Part shown: positions 26,822 through 36,440 of the stretch, one piece after another
How the letters are laid out: each line of letters starts with the position of its first letter
Numbering within the stretch: position 1 is the stretch's first letter
Source of the DNA: Candidatus Poribacteria bacterium
GTDB lineage: Bacteria; Poribacteria; WGA-4E; GCA-2687025
Length of the DNA stretch: 64,000 nucleotides
Reading direction: 5' to 3'
Assembly (NCBI GenBank): GCA_026004875.1
Contig: BPJZ01000012.1
Span: 38,499 to 102,498 of the forward strand
Notes under the pieces: model-generated
Told to the model about the DNA's origin: nothing
Database searches by the model: none
What the model saw: only the letters and a program-made list of their open reading frames with translations
Made by a program: the position numbers and the translations under genes

Positions 26822-28906
26822 CTATCCCCGGAATCGGAGGGCGGGGAGCACCTGCTGGGCGACGTGCTCGGGAACAACGGCGTAATGGGAGAACTCCAGC
26901 ATGTGGGTTCCCCGGCCTTGGGTCAACGAGCGGAGCGTCGTTGTGTAGTTGAACATCTCCGCCAAGGGCACTTCGGCGTGGATGACTTCGTCCAACTCGC
27001 GGGACTCGACGTTTTGGATCTGGACCCGTCGGGCGTTGAGGTCTCCCAGCACTCGCCCCAGGTACTCCGAGGGGACAACCACCTGCGCCCGCATGATCGG
27101 CTCCAGGAGGACCGGTCCGGCCGCCTCGAGGGCGCGGTGTACGGCGATGGCCGCGGCAGCTTCGAAGGCCACCTCGTTGGAACCGGATTCGCGCAGTTTG
27201 GCGCCGACAAGGGTAACCCGAAGATCGGTCAGCGGATAGCCGCCCAGGAGGCCTGAGCCGAGTGCTCCGCGGATTCCCGAGAGCGCGGCCTCGCGAAGTG
27301 TTGCCGGAAGCGCCTCCTCAGGCATGTCGGCGAGCACCTCGATGCCCGCTCCGCGCGGCAGCGGCTCCACCTGGACGGTCACTTCGGCGAACAGACTGCG
27401 CTCCTCAAGCTGGCGTTCGAACCGGCCGGTCGCGGTGGCCGGCTGGGAGATGGTCTCTTTGTAAGCCACCTGAGGGCGTCCCACGCGCGGTTCCACTCGG
27501 AACTCCCGTTTCATCCGATCTACGAGAATCTCAAGGTGGAGCTCCCCCATTCCCGCCAGGATACGCTGTCCTGTGTCCGGGTCTTCGTAGACGCGGATCG
27601 TTGGGTCCTCTTCTTGGAAGAGCCGAAGCGCCTGCTCCAGGTTCTCCTTTTCGCGTTCGCTTCGCGGTTCGATCGAGACTGAGACGACCGGCTCCGGAAA
27701 GGTCATCGGTTCTAAGGCGATGGGCGCCCGAGGATCGCAGAGGGTGTCCCCCGTTGCCGTTTCGCGCGGCCCCACGAAAACAAGGATGTCGCCCGTCCGG
27801 GCCTCCTCGACGGTCTCCCGGCGGTTGGCGTGGACGCGAAAGATACGCATGATCCGTTCCCGCCGTCGGGTTCGGGGGTTCCAGGCGACGCCGCCGCTGC
27901 GAATTGTTCCGCTGTAAACCCGTGCGTAGACGACCTTCTCCACGTTCGGGTCCACGGCGATCTTGAAGGCCAACGCAGTGAACGGCTCCTCGTCGCTTGG
28001 GGCCCGTTGGATCACCTTTCCTGTTTCCGGGTCGGTTCCTTGGACGGGCGGAACGTCCAAGGGAGAGGGCAAGAAGTCCACAACCGCATCGAGCAGGGGT
28101 TGAATCCCCCGATTGCGGAGCGCTGCGCCGCAGAGGACCGGGACCAGCGTCCTCCGGAGCGTTCCCAGGCGTAAACCGTGCCGAATCTCCTCAGGGCTCA
28201 GCGTTTCGGCCTCCAGGTACCGCTCCAGGAGGGCTTCGTCCTCAGCGGCGACTCGCTCGATCAGTTCGATCCGAGCCGCTTCCGCTTCCTGGCGCAGCTC
28301 GACGGGGACCTCTCCAACGTGGACGGTGGCCCCTTCGTCTTCATCGCGCCAGGTCTTCGCGCAGAACTCGATCAGGTCCACAACGCCTACGAACGCCTGC
28401 TCCCGGCCGATGGGGAGCTGAATTGGCACCGGATCGGCCCCCAGCCGGTCCTTCATCATCTGAAGGACGCGCGGGAAGTTCGCTCCGACCCGATCCATCT
28501 TGTTGACAAAGGCGATTCGAGGCACGCCGTACCGGTCGGCCTGCTTCCAGACCGTCTCCGACTGGGGCTCGACGCCGCCGACGGCGCAGAAGACCGCGAT
28601 CGCCCCGTCCAGGACGCGCAGGGAGCGTTCCACCTCGATGGTGAAGTCTACATGGCCCGGCGTGTCAATGATCTGGATGGTGTGCTCCCGCCAGTAGCAG
28701 GTGGTCGCGGCGGCGGTAATGGTGATTCCTCGCTCCCGCTCTTGTTCCATCCAGTCCATGTCGGCGGTGCCTTCGTCCACGGTGCCCATGCGGTGCTTTT
28801 TGCCGGTATAAAAGAGAATCCGCTCCGTGGTCGTCGTCTTTCCGGCGTCGATGTGGGCCATGATGCCGATGTTGCGGACGCGCTCCAGCTCACGCCGACG
28901 GTTCAT
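26822..28906 (-). CDS. fusA: Translation elongation factor G
   Basis: EF-G drives ribosomal translocation with GTP hydrolysis. The 694-aa protein has the P-loop [14 protein letters not shown] at residues 17-30, switch region [15 protein letters not shown]3 [10 protein letters not shown]4 NKMD, and the later domains II-V ([17 protein letters not shown]). It is not flanked by rpsL, rpsG or tuf, as canonical fusA often is. It overlaps the end of rsmB by 17 nt and follows it in the same operon. Whether it is the only EF-G in the genome cannot be seen here. Confidence 0.96.
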   Translation of the reverse strand: MNRRRELERVRNIGIMAHIDAGKTTTTERILFYTGKKHRMGTVDEGTADMDWMEQERERGITITAAATTCYWREHTIQIIDTPGHVDFTIEVERSLRVLDGAIAVFCAVGGVEPQSETVWKQADRYGVPRIAFVNKMDRVGANFPRVLQMMKDRLGADPVPIQLPIGREQAFVGVVDLIEFCAKTWRDEDEGATVHVGEVPVELRQEAEAARIELIERVAAEDEALLERYLEAETLSPEEIRHGLRLGTLRRTLVPVLCGAALRNRGIQPLLDAVVDFLPSPLDVPPVQGTDPETGKVIQRAPSDEEPFTALAFKIAVDPNVEKVVYARVYSGTIRSGGVAWNPRTRRRERIMRIFRVHANRRETVEEARTGDILVFVGPRETATGDTLCDPRAPIALEPMTFPEPVVSVSIEPRSEREKENLEQALRLFQEEDPTIRVYEDPDTGQRILAGMGELHLEILVDRMKREFRVEPRVGRPQVAYKETISQPATATGRFERQLEERSLFAEVTVQVEPLPRGAGIEVLADMPEEALPATLREAALSGIRGALGSGLLGGYPLTDLRVTLVGAKLRESGSNEVAFEAAAAIAVHRALEAAGPVLLEPIMRAQVVVPSEYLGRVLGDLNARRVQIQNVESRELDEVIHAEVPLAEMFNYTTTLRSLTQGRGTHMLEFSHYAVVPEHVAQQVLPALRFRG

Positions 28907-30311
28907 CCGAGCCTTCCTTTCCTTCCAGCGGTTTTAGGCTCTTCCCCTCTCGCCGGAGGCGGACGGCAAAGAAACCGTCCGTTCCGTGCCGGTGGGGCAG
29001 GAGCAGCAGCGCCCCTTCTGACGTTGTGGCGTCGTCGGGCAGCGTGGATAGTATAGTCTTGACCGGTTCCGGTCGAAAATCGTCCCGTTCTGCGAGGAAC
29101 CCCTGGACCACTTCGACCGTCTCTTCCGGCGTGTCGGTGCAGACGCCGTAAACCAGGACGCCGCCGGGACGGACGTAGTGAGCCGCAGCGCTCAGGATTT
29201 CGCGCTGAACACGGGCCAGTTCTGGGATAGCCCCTTCGGTCTTCTGCCAGCGGGCGTCAGCGTGACGTCGAAGGATGCCCAGCGAGGAACAGGGCGCGTC
29301 CACCAACACCCGGTCAGCGCGGCCGACCAGGTCCGGCAAGAGCGTGCGGGCGTCGCCAAGTCGAGGCTCGATCGAGCGGAGACCGAGCCGGCGGACGTTC
29401 TCCTCAAGTCGTTCGAGCCCGAACGGGGAGATGTCCACCGCCACCACCCGCCCTTCGTCGTTCATCAGCTCGGCCAGGTGGGTGCTTTTTCCTCCCGGCG
29501 CGGCGCAGAGGTCTACGACCAGTTCGCCGGGTCGAGGGTCCAGCAGAAATCCAATGAGTTGTGAGCTCTCGTCCTGAACGATCAGCTTCCCCTCCTGGAA
29601 CGGTTCTAGCTCCTCGATGGCGGGAAGGTTGTCCGCTAGGATCGCCGCCGGCGAGAGGGTTCCAGGCCGCACCTCCGCCCCCGACGACGAGAGCTCGGCG
29701 AGCATCTCTTCTCGGGTGGTTCGGAGGGCGTTAACGCGGAGGGTTAGCGGAGCCGGGGTGTTGTGTACCTGACAGAGCTGCTCCATCGCCTCTCGACCGT
29801 ATTGGCGGAGCCAGCGGTTGAGGATCCACTCGGGATAAGAGTAGTACACCGCGCAATAGGCGACCGGTCGCGACTGAGGATGGGGATAGCGGACGATGTC
29901 TCCCTTCCGCTGGACGCTCCGGAGGACCGCGTTGATGAAGCCGCTGGGCGTCGCGTTGACCCGCCGCGCCAGCTCAACCGACTGGTGCACGGCGGCGTAG
30001 TCGGGAACGGCCTCCATGAAGAGAAGCTGATAAACCCCCATTCGGAGGACTCGACGGGCGTTCTCCCGAATTCGTCGGGGTCGATCAGCGTGGGCGTCGA
30101 GAATGGCGTCCAACCGCCGTCGCCAACGGACGACGCCGTAGACCAGCTCGGTGACAAACCCTCGTTCCGCTGGAGAGAGGGTCTCCTCCCGAAGCGCCTC
30201 GTCTAGGATTAGCTTGAGGTCCGACTCGGGGTGGTGCTCCCACCGCTCGATAGCCCGATAGGCGATCTCGCGGACGCGGAGCCCCCGATCCTCGGTCGCT
30301 CTGAGCTTCAC
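28890..30311 (-). CDS. rsmB: 16S rRNA (cytosine-967-C5)-methyltransferase RsmB
   Basis: RsmB methylates C967 of 16S rRNA using SAM. The 473-aa protein has an N-terminal NusB-like domain ([34 protein letters not shown]). The C-terminal Rossmann methyltransferase shows [38 protein letters not shown] and [13 protein letters not shown] with the catalytic Cys residues. The GTG at 30311 is chosen because aagggag lies 6 nt upstream. fusA follows, overlapping. Confidence 0.94.
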   Translation of the reverse strand: MKLRATEDRGLRVREIAYRAIERWEHHPESDLKLILDEALREETLSPAERGFVTELVYGVVRWRRRLDAILDAHADRPRRIRENARRVLRMGVYQLLFMEAVPDYAAVHQSVELARRVNATPSGFINAVLRSVQRKGDIVRYPHPQSRPVAYCAVYYSYPEWILNRWLRQYGREAMEQLCQVHNTPAPLTLRVNALRTTREEMLAELSSSGAEVRPGTLSPAAILADNLPAIEELEPFQEGKLIVQDESSQLIGFLLDPRPGELVVDLCAAPGGKSTHLAELMNDEGRVVAVDISPFGLERLEENVRRLGLRSIEPRLGDARTLLPDLVGRADRVLVDAPCSSLGILRRHADARWQKTEGAIPELARVQREILSAAAHYVRPGGVLVYGVCTDTPEETVEVVQGFLAERDDFRPEPVKTILSTLPDDATTSEGALLLLPHRHGTDGFFAVRLRREGKSLKPLEGKEGSDEPSA

Positions 30312-30342
30312 CCGTTCTCCCTTGGTTGTCGTGGGGCCTTGG

Positions 30343-30372
30343 TTGCCGAAAAACCCTCGATCTCCGTACAAT
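30343..30372 (+). promoter_or_regulatory. Promoter of the plus-strand envelope cluster (lpxL-like onward)
   Basis: A -35 TTGCCG (30343-30348), an 18-bp spacer and -10 TACAAT (30367-30372) lie in the 97-bp divergent gap, about 37 bp before the GTG start of the acyltransferase gene. Confidence 0.55.
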
Positions 30373-30408
30373 CGTGCCGTGCGCCTTGGCAAAAGCAAAG
30401 GGGGAGCT

Positions 30409-31299
30409 GTGTCGGACCGGTTGAGCAAACGCATCGAACGGCGGGCGCTGTACGGCGTTGCGCTGGTCTGTGCGATGCTTCTTCCTCGCCTCTCAACCGC
30501 TTGGGTGTTGCGGCTGGGCCGGGGAATTGGGCGACTTCTCTATCAAGCGCTTCCAAAACGGCGACGGATCGCCGAGGAGAATCTGCGCGCCGCCTTCCCC
30601 GACTGGGACGATCAGCGCGTTCGCCGGACCGTCCGGGAGCATTTTGCCCACCTAGGGATGAATCTCGTCGAGTTTTTCCAGCTCCCCGCATGGGATCGTC
30701 GATTGGCGCCGCGCATTCGGCTTGAGGACGCCTCCTGCGTTCGGGCGCTCGTGGAGAAGCGCACCCCTTTTCTCGTTTTCATTCCCCATCTGGGGAACTG
30801 GGAGATTCTCGCTCCACTTTGGCCGACGCTCCACCCCGCCCCGATGGTGTTAGTTCAGCCGATGCCCGATCCGCGATTAGACGCCCTCGTTCGGCGGTGT
30901 CGGGGCGTCACCGGCTTGGAGATGGTGGACCGTCGCGGAGGACTCCGGCGCGTCGTGGCGGCACTTCGCCAAGGGCGGGCGATCGGGCTGCTGGCCGATC
31001 AGGACGCCGGGCCGGGGGGCGTGATGATCCCCTTTTTTGGCCGGTTGGCCTCCTGTGAGCCGAGTCCGGCGGCGCTGGCTCGGCGGCTGGAGGCCCCGCT
31101 CCTGTTGAACTGGACCGTCCGGGAGGCGTCCGGGGAGCATCGGGTCTTCTTTGAGCTAGTTCCCGTGGACCCAACGGACGACCGAGAAACCCTGAAGCGG
31201 ATCTACCGTCGCCTGGAGGCGATCATCGGCGAACACCCGGAACAGTGGTTATGGATTCACCGGCGATGGAAAAGCGCGATCGTCCGCTCCGCATCCTAG
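30409..31299 (+). CDS. Lysophospholipid/lauroyl acyltransferase (LpxL/HtrB family)
   Basis: This is an inner-membrane-associated acyltransferase (296 aa) that adds a secondary acyl chain to lipid A precursors. An N-terminal hydrophobic anchor (ALYGVALVCAMLLPRL) is followed by the catalytic H-x4-E motif in FIPHLGNWEI. DQDAGPGGVMIPFFGR and WLWIHRRWK follow, as in the family. A GTG start at 30409 follows gggggag. It opens an envelope gene run on the plus strand. Confidence 0.9.
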   Translation: MSDRLSKRIERRALYGVALVCAMLLPRLSTAWVLRLGRGIGRLLYQALPKRRRIAEENLRAAFPDWDDQRVRRTVREHFAHLGMNLVEFFQLPAWDRRLAPRIRLEDASCVRALVEKRTPFLVFIPHLGNWEILAPLWPTLHPAPMVLVQPMPDPRLDALVRRCRGVTGLEMVDRRGGLRRVVAALRQGRAIGLLADQDAGPGGVMIPFFGRLASCEPSPAALARRLEAPLLLNWTVREASGEHRVFFELVPVDPTDDRETLKRIYRRLEAIIGEHPEQWLWIHRRWKSAIVRSAS

Positions 31300-32397
31300 C
31301 GCTCAGCGACGGGAAGCCCGGACACTACCATCAGACGGAGGGCATCCTGAGGCATCTGCCGGAGTTTCAACACCGGATGGTTCGGGTGGAGTACCTCTCG
31401 CGGACGACGGACCGGGCGCTGCGGGCTAAGCTGGTGCTGTTGCGGGAGCGGGTTCCTCGGCGGAGCGCCTTGGGCCTTCTGGAACGGGCGCTAACACCGG
31501 AGAGTTTCGAAGCGCTCCTGCGGGAAGACCGACCCGATCTGGTGCTCTCCACCGGCTCGTCGGTGGCCGGACCGAACCTGCTGTTAGCCCGACACTGGGG
31601 CGCTAAAAGCGTCGTCTGCACGCGTCCCTCGCCGATCGGAATTCGTCCCTTTGATCTAGCGATCCTTCCGGCGCATCAGTGGCGATTTGAGGGCGGGGGG
31701 CACCCAGGTGGTTCGCACGCTAGGCGTTCCAACCCCGATCACGCCGGAGCGGGTCGAGCGACACCGTCAGGAGCTGGCTTCCCAGGCTTATGAGGCGGGG
31801 CGTCCCCTCACGCCGACGATCGGTTTGCTCTTTGGGGGGAACGACCGCCGATATCGCTGGACACTGGACCAGGCCGAGCGGATCGTCGAGACGTTGCTTT
31901 CGGTTGCGGCGCAAGCGGGGATGCAGTTAGCCATCGCCACCTCCAGACGGACGCCTCCGGAGATCGAAGGCTACCTCAAGGCGCGGCTGGTCGAGTCGCC
32001 TCTGTGCGGTTTTGCCGCCTTTGCCTCCGAACCTCCGCCCACCTTGGAGCCGGTGCTTTCCATCCTTGCGCTGAGCCTCTGGGTCGGGGTCACGGTGGAC
32101 TCCTTCTCGATGGTCTGCGAGGCGGCTTCCAGTGGGAAGCCGGTGGCGGTTCTGGAGATCCCCGCCCGTCGTCGGGACCGGTACGCGCCGGCGTATCAGA
32201 AGATCGCCGAGGAGACCGGCCTTCGCCGGACCGGGCTCCCGACGCTCTACGAGTTTTCGCTCTCGATGACCTATCGCCCGCCCCAGGTGCGTCCTCTTCG
32301 AGACGCCGAGACCGCCGCAAACGGAATCCGCCGGCTCTTCGTTGAGAACCGTGAACAATGGAACGCCTTATCCTCACGCTCTGCGGAGTCCTCGTGA
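31266..32397 (+). CDS. ELM1/DUF1022-family protein, glycosyltransferase-like (one frameshift)
   Basis: This resembles the bacterial ELM1-like family. The N-terminal half reads LRILALSDGKPGHYHQTEGI, LVLSTGSSVAGPNLLLARHW and VVCTRPSPIG. The C-terminal half has IGLLFGGNDRRYRWTLDQAE and WVGVTVDSFSMVCEAASSGKP, typical of nucleotide-sugar-transferase-like folds. The frame shifts at six Gs (31695-31700); five Gs restore RFEGGGTQVVRTLGV and give about 376 aa. The position next to the LpxL-like gene suggests a role in the envelope, but the activity of the family is not established. It overlaps the previous gene by 34 nt. Confidence 0.75.
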
Positions 32398-33161
32398 TCC
32401 TCTCGGGCCGTGCCTGGCCTCAGAGCGGGGAGCCGGGCGGGGTGTCCGTGCGGCTGTTAGCGTTAGGGGACCTGTTCGCTCCGGACCCCGGCGGTCCCGA
32501 CGTGGTTCCCTCCAACCCGGCGTGGTTGGGGTTGGGGGAGGGGGTCGCCTTCTACGGGGCGCAGAACCCGATTCGGCGCAATCGCCTCCGGCTGGACCCT
32601 AAGGGCGTGGCCTACCGCTGGCGCGATGTGGGCCTCGCCTGGGTGAATCGGCTGGAAAACTCAAGCTCCGGCATCCGGGACGAGACGTTTTTATCTCTGG
32701 GCCGCCGGGTCAGCAGCTACTTGGCCGTTGGAGTCAGCGTGAAGTTCCGAAGGGTCCATCCTTCTAAAAGCTTTCAGGTTCTCGGGCGGGAGCCACGCGG
32801 AGACCTCGGCCTACTTGTGGCCCCTCATCCGGCGGTGCGACTGGGGTTTCGATTCGGCGCCGGACGCCAAGGAGGCCAGTGGATCGGCGCGCTTGGTGGA
32901 AGCTGGGAGCGAGGTCCCTGGACAGCGGTCGGAGGCGTCCTCCGGAACGCTGAAGGGGCCTGGCGAGGCGGGGGCGGGCTGGAGTATCGCCCAGTCCCTT
33001 GGCTGGTCCTTCGGGGCGGGCTGCGGGGGACCGTTCCGGCGCTGGGGTTGGGAGTCGGAGTGAGGCCGCTTCGGGTAGACCTGACCTGGACCGCCGTGCG
33101 CGGAATCGGCACGGTCTTCCTGGGGGCGACGCTCACCACAGAGACGAACGCCTTCGAGTAG
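32358..33161 (+). CDS. Outer-membrane beta-barrel-like protein (PorV/UPF0164-like)
   Basis: This 267-aa protein has a signal peptide (MERLILTLCGVLVILSGRAWP). A mature region of alternating hydrophobic strands rich in Gly and aromatics follows (LAVGVSVKFRRVHPSKSF, VRLGFRFGAGRQGGQWIG), ending in FLGATLTTETNAFE. The motif DVVPSNPAWLGLGEGVAFYG resembles the start of PorV/UPF0164-type barrels. The identity is tentative. It overlaps the 3' end of the ELM1-like gene by 40 nt. Confidence 0.6.
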   Translation: MERLILTLCGVLVILSGRAWPQSGEPGGVSVRLLALGDLFAPDPGGPDVVPSNPAWLGLGEGVAFYGAQNPIRRNRLRLDPKGVAYRWRDVGLAWVNRLENSSSGIRDETFLSLGRRVSSYLAVGVSVKFRRVHPSKSFQVLGREPRGDLGLLVAPHPAVRLGFRFGAGRQGGQWIGALGGSWERGPWTAVGGVLRNAEGAWRGGGGLEYRPVPWLVLRGGLRGTVPALGLGVGVRPLRVDLTWTAVRGIGTVFLGATLTTETNAFE

Positions 33162-33182
33162 GACGGAAACGGAGAAGGGCCG

Positions 33183-33755
33183 ATGCGACCGCTTGGATGG
33201 ATGGCAATGGGAGCGGGGCTGCTGCTCTGCGGAATCGTGTTGGGCCGCTCTCTGCCAGGAAGGGCGGAGACCGCGGGCTTCGATCGAGTGCAGTCGCGGG
33301 AGCTGACCATCGTCAACGAGCAGGGTCAACCGGTGATTACGCTGACCGGAACGGAGGCGGGCGGAGTTCTGCTCTTGTTGGACCCAAACGGGGAGATGCT
33401 GGCCGTTCTTGGGGCTAACCCCTCGGGCGGAGGGCTGGTGCTCTTTCGGCGGGAATCGCGGGAAAAGGCGGTTCTCGGAAGCACGGAGCGGGGATTTCTC
33501 CTCCAGTTAGCCGATGGGGCAGGAAACCCTCAGGCTTCGCTTGCGGCCACCTCGACGGGCGCGGACCTAGCGCTTTATGGACCTGGGGGTCTTCCCCGTG
33601 CGGCGCTGAGCGCACTGGCCAACGGTGCGATGCTCTCCCTGATGGGGAGCGACGGAAAACGACGGGTAGTGCTGGGGGTCTCCCCTCTCGACGCGGGAAC
33701 GGTGGCAACCTACAATGAGACGGGACAACGCAGCGGTTCGATTCCGGAGTATTAG
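33183..33755 (+). CDS. Small exported protein with repeated beta-rich units
   Basis: This 190-aa protein has an N-terminal hydrophobic segment (MAMGAGLLLCGIVLG). The rest is built of repeats of roughly 20 residues with the pattern G-x-L-x-L-x-(D/G)-x-x-G-x-x-x-x-x-L: examples are GVLLLLDPNGEMLAVLG, GLVLFRRESREKAVLGS, GADLALYGPGGLPRAALS and GAMLSLMGSDGKRRVVLG. It probably forms a small repetitive beta-solenoid or sheet in the envelope. I know no family name for it. Confidence 0.7.
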   Translation: MRPLGWMAMGAGLLLCGIVLGRSLPGRAETAGFDRVQSRELTIVNEQGQPVITLTGTEAGGVLLLLDPNGEMLAVLGANPSGGGLVLFRRESREKAVLGSTERGFLLQLADGAGNPQASLAATSTGADLALYGPGGLPRAALSALANGAMLSLMGSDGKRRVVLGVSPLDAGTVATYNETGQRSGSIPEY

Positions 33756-34146
33756 GCGGCCTCTTCGTCGGTTGATCGCGGTCCTAGTGCTGGTGGCGCT
33801 TTTGCCGTCGTCCTCGGCGTGGGCCCTCTCTAAGGCGACCCAAAAGGGGCTGTTTGCGGCGGCGCTAGTCGGTCTAGGCATTCTCGTTCAGCACCGAATC
33901 GCCTCGGAGCAGGAGGAGACTGCGCGACGCTTGCGGAGCGTCGAGGAGGCCTGGGGACCCCCTCGGTACGCCCTGCGCTACCAGAAGGGCTGGGATCGCA
34001 TCGAGCTGCGGGTCTATCAGTGGGATCACACGCGATTGGTCTTTGCCTTGCGGGAGGGAAGAATTGTCTACGCGGTTCGGACGGGCTCTCCTTGGGCTGT
34101 CGTGGATGCTGCTCCTGGTCTCCAGCTTCGGGAGCAGTCCCGATGA
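33715..34146 (+). CDS. Small hypothetical exported protein
   Basis: This 143-aa protein has a basic N-terminus and a signal-like segment (RLIAVLVLVALLPSSSAWA), a short hydrophobic stretch (GLFAAALVGLGILVQHRIAS) and a C-terminal part reading EAWGPPRYALRYQKGWDRIE. The last part resembles small outer-membrane assembly-type lipoprotein folds, but this is weak. It overlaps the genes on both sides, which supports an operon but makes the start uncertain. Confidence 0.5.
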   Translation: MRRDNAAVRFRSIRRPLRRLIAVLVLVALLPSSSAWALSKATQKGLFAAALVGLGILVQHRIASEQEETARRLRSVEEAWGPPRYALRYQKGWDRIELRVYQWDHTRLVFALREGRIVYAVRTGSPWAVVDAAPGLQLREQSR

Positions 34147-34639
34147 GCGTATTTTTCTTCACGTCCAGGAACACTGGCGACGCCCGGCGCTGGATACGGT
34201 CTTTCAGACGGTGAACCACTTTGGCGATAGCCGATGGGTGCTGCTCGGGTCGTTAGCGATGATCGGGGGAGGCACAGCACTAGACCGTCCGGCGATCCGC
34301 GAGGACGGAACCCTTCTCCTCGCTGGATTTGTCGCTGCAGGCGGGGCGGTCTACACGATCAAGCGGCTGGTGGACCGTCCGCGGCCGCTTGATCCTGAAG
34401 ACCGCACCTCGATGGTCTCTGGGCACGCGACCTTTGCGGCGCTCACCGCGACGGTTCTCGGCGGGCGCCATCCCCGCTGGCGGGTTCCGCTTTCCGTTCT
34501 GGCCGGGGCAACCGCCTTGGCACGGGTCTATCTGGGACGCCATTACCCCTCCGACGTGATCGCCGGAGTTGTGTTGGGCTACGCCGTTGGGCGGTTGGTG
34601 CTCTGGCAGTCACCGACGATCCTTTCAATCCGCTTTTGA
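34064..34639 (+). CDS. PAP2-superfamily phosphatase
   Basis: This membrane-associated phosphatase of the PAP2 superfamily (about 191 aa) could act on lipid phosphates or undecaprenyl pyrophosphate. The three motifs are visible: KRLVDRPRP, SMVSGHATF and ARVYLGRHYPSDVIAG (R-x5-H-x3-D). The start is uncertain: a TTG at 34064 follows ggaggg and gives a good signal segment, and an ATG lies at 34106. It overlaps the preceding small gene. Confidence 0.8.
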   Translation: MSTRFGRALLGLSWMLLLVSSFGSSPDERIFLHVQEHWRRPALDTVFQTVNHFGDSRWVLLGSLAMIGGGTALDRPAIREDGTLLLAGFVAAGGAVYTIKRLVDRPRPLDPEDRTSMVSGHATFAALTATVLGGRHPRWRVPLSVLAGATALARVYLGRHYPSDVIAGVVLGYAVGRLVLWQSPTILSIRF

Positions 34640-34650
34640 TCGGGGCGGAG

Positions 34651-35694
34651 ATGGCACAACGACGGGTGCTCTTTGTTCGGTTGGGATCGCTCGGGGATCT
34701 GGTGTTGACCACAGCGGCGCTCCGTGCCCTGCGGGAGAAGGACCCGGAAGCGGAGATTCACTACCTGACCGACTCCGCCTTGGCTCCGCTCCTGGAGTCC
34801 GATCCGGATGTTTCGAGGGTGATCGCCGTCCCTCGCCGAGAGCTGGACCGCCGTCCCGGCCTCTACTGGCGAACGGTCCGCCGCCTGCGGGAGGGGCGCT
34901 ATGCTGCGTCGGTGGACTTTCAGGGAAAGCCCAAGACGGCCCTGCTGACCTTTTTGGCCGGAATCCCCCTTCGGATCGGTGGCACGCGTTGGGACACCCA
35001 TCGAATTCGTCGGGAGCCGTCTCGTTACGCGGGCGCGGAGGCGGTCGCGATGTTGGCCCCGCTGGGCGTGAAGAAGGGGGATGGCCGTCCTCGGCTGTTC
35101 GTCTCGGAAGAGGCGGCCCAGCAGGCCGAACGGCTGTTACGTTCTCGTTTTCCCCGATGGGAGGAGGGGTCCGTTCCCCTGCTGGGGATTTTTCCCGGTG
35201 CCGGTTGGGCGCCGCGGGCCTGGCCGCCGGAACGGTTTGCTGCTGTGGCGTTCCGGGCTGTCGAGCGTTGGGATGCTCGGGTGCTACTTGTTGGAGCCGC
35301 TAAGGAGGTGGAGCGGTTGGCGCGCATCCGTGCGGCGCTTCCCGCGGACCGGTATGCTGTCTTTCAGGAGCCGTCGTTGGGGCTATTGGCCGCGCTGGTC
35401 GCCCGCTGTGATCTGTTTCTCTCCAACGATACCGGTCCGATGCACCTGGCGGTAGCGCTGGGGGTGCCGACGGTTGCCCTCTTTGGGCCGGGAGAGTTTG
35501 TCCGATTTGCGCCTCAGTTTTCGCCGCATCGCCCGATTCGCGAGCCGATCGCCTGCAGTCCCTGCGATCAGTTCCGAGACCATTGCCGGAATAACGCCTG
35601 TATGCTCCTGCTCTCTGTGGAACGGGTTTGGGCGGAGCTTGAGGCGCTTTTTACCCTGGAGCGACACCCTCGACCGGTCCAAGTTGTCCGATAG
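34651..35694 (+). CDS. Glycosyltransferase family 9 (heptosyltransferase-like)
   Basis: This 347-aa cytosolic, membrane-associated GT-B enzyme is of the ADP-heptose:LPS heptosyltransferase type. It starts MAQRRVLFVRLGSLGDLVLT, the GT9 signature, and later has FPGAGWAPRAWPPERFAAVA and CDLFLSNDTGPMHLAVALGV. The C-terminal CSPCDQFRDHCRNNACM is seen in many GT9 members. It fits the surrounding lipid A and envelope genes as an LPS core or capsule transferase; the exact sugar is unknown. Confidence 0.9.
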   Translation: MAQRRVLFVRLGSLGDLVLTTAALRALREKDPEAEIHYLTDSALAPLLESDPDVSRVIAVPRRELDRRPGLYWRTVRRLREGRYAASVDFQGKPKTALLTFLAGIPLRIGGTRWDTHRIRREPSRYAGAEAVAMLAPLGVKKGDGRPRLFVSEEAAQQAERLLRSRFPRWEEGSVPLLGIFPGAGWAPRAWPPERFAAVAFRAVERWDARVLLVGAAKEVERLARIRAALPADRYAVFQEPSLGLLAALVARCDLFLSNDTGPMHLAVALGVPTVALFGPGEFVRFAPQFSPHRPIREPIACSPCDQFRDHCRNNACMLLLSVERVWAELEALFTLERHPRPVQVVR

Positions 35695-35726
35695 GGTGGA
35701 CTTTGAACGGACGATCGGAGGCCCAG

Positions 35727-36440
35727 ATGAAAGGCACTGCTCGGGCTGCTCGCCTTGCTCGGCTGCGGTTGGTTCTCTTCGTTCTGCTCGTGCTGGGGGC
35801 GGTCGTTCTCGGTCGGGCTGTGGGGCTTGGCGAACGACTCCGAGAGGCGCAGGGCTGGATCGAATCGCTGGGCCCCTGGGGGCCGGTGGTCTTTGTTCTG
35901 CTTTACGCGGGGGCAGTGACGTTCTCGGCGCCGGCTTCGGTTCTGACGGTGGCCGCCGGAGCGATCTTCGGTTCGGTCAAGGGGGTGGTGCTGGTGAGCA
36001 TCGCCTCCACAACGGGCGCAGGGCTGGCCTTTCTGTTGGCCCGATACCTGGCGCGGGACGCCGTCGCGAGCCGGTTTGCCAACCGACCGCACTTCCAACG
36101 CCTGGATCGGCTCACGGAGCGCTACGGGGCTCTGATCGTCGCGATCACGCGACTGGTTCCTCTCTTTCCGTTTAATCTGCTCAACTACGGGTTTGGGCTG
36201 ACGCGCATTCCGTTTCGCACCTATCTGTTCTGGTCTTGGTTGTGCATGCTTCCGGGGACGGCGCTCTACGTGATCGGCGCGGATGCGGTTGTTCGCGCGC
36301 TGACGGAGGGACGGGTTCCATGGGTGCTAGTCGGCGCGTTGATCGCAACGGGGGGAGCGGTTGTGCTGCTGGTACGGAGTGCTCGGCGGCGCCTTCGGGC
36401 TATGGACCGGGAGCTTACAGAAGCGGAGCCGAAGGGATGA
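35727..36440 (+). CDS. TVP38/TMEM64-family membrane protein
   Basis: This 237-aa integral membrane protein is of the DedA-like VTT family, with about six hydrophobic segments. The family core is VTFSAPASVLTVAAGAIFG and FPFNLLNYGFGLTRIPFRTY. The ATG at 35727 follows ggaggc. Its stop overlaps the start of a FAD oxidoreductase gene (ATGA), a pairing also seen in other bacteria, sometimes as a fusion. The substrate is not known, although lipid scramblase-like roles are proposed for VTT proteins. Confidence 0.88.
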   Translation: MKGTARAARLARLRLVLFVLLVLGAVVLGRAVGLGERLREAQGWIESLGPWGPVVFVLLYAGAVTFSAPASVLTVAAGAIFGSVKGVVLVSIASTTGAGLAFLLARYLARDAVASRFANRPHFQRLDRLTERYGALIVAITRLVPLFPFNLLNYGFGLTRIPFRTYLFWSWLCMLPGTALYVIGADAVVRALTEGRVPWVLVGALIATGGAVVLLVRSARRRLRAMDRELTEAEPKG

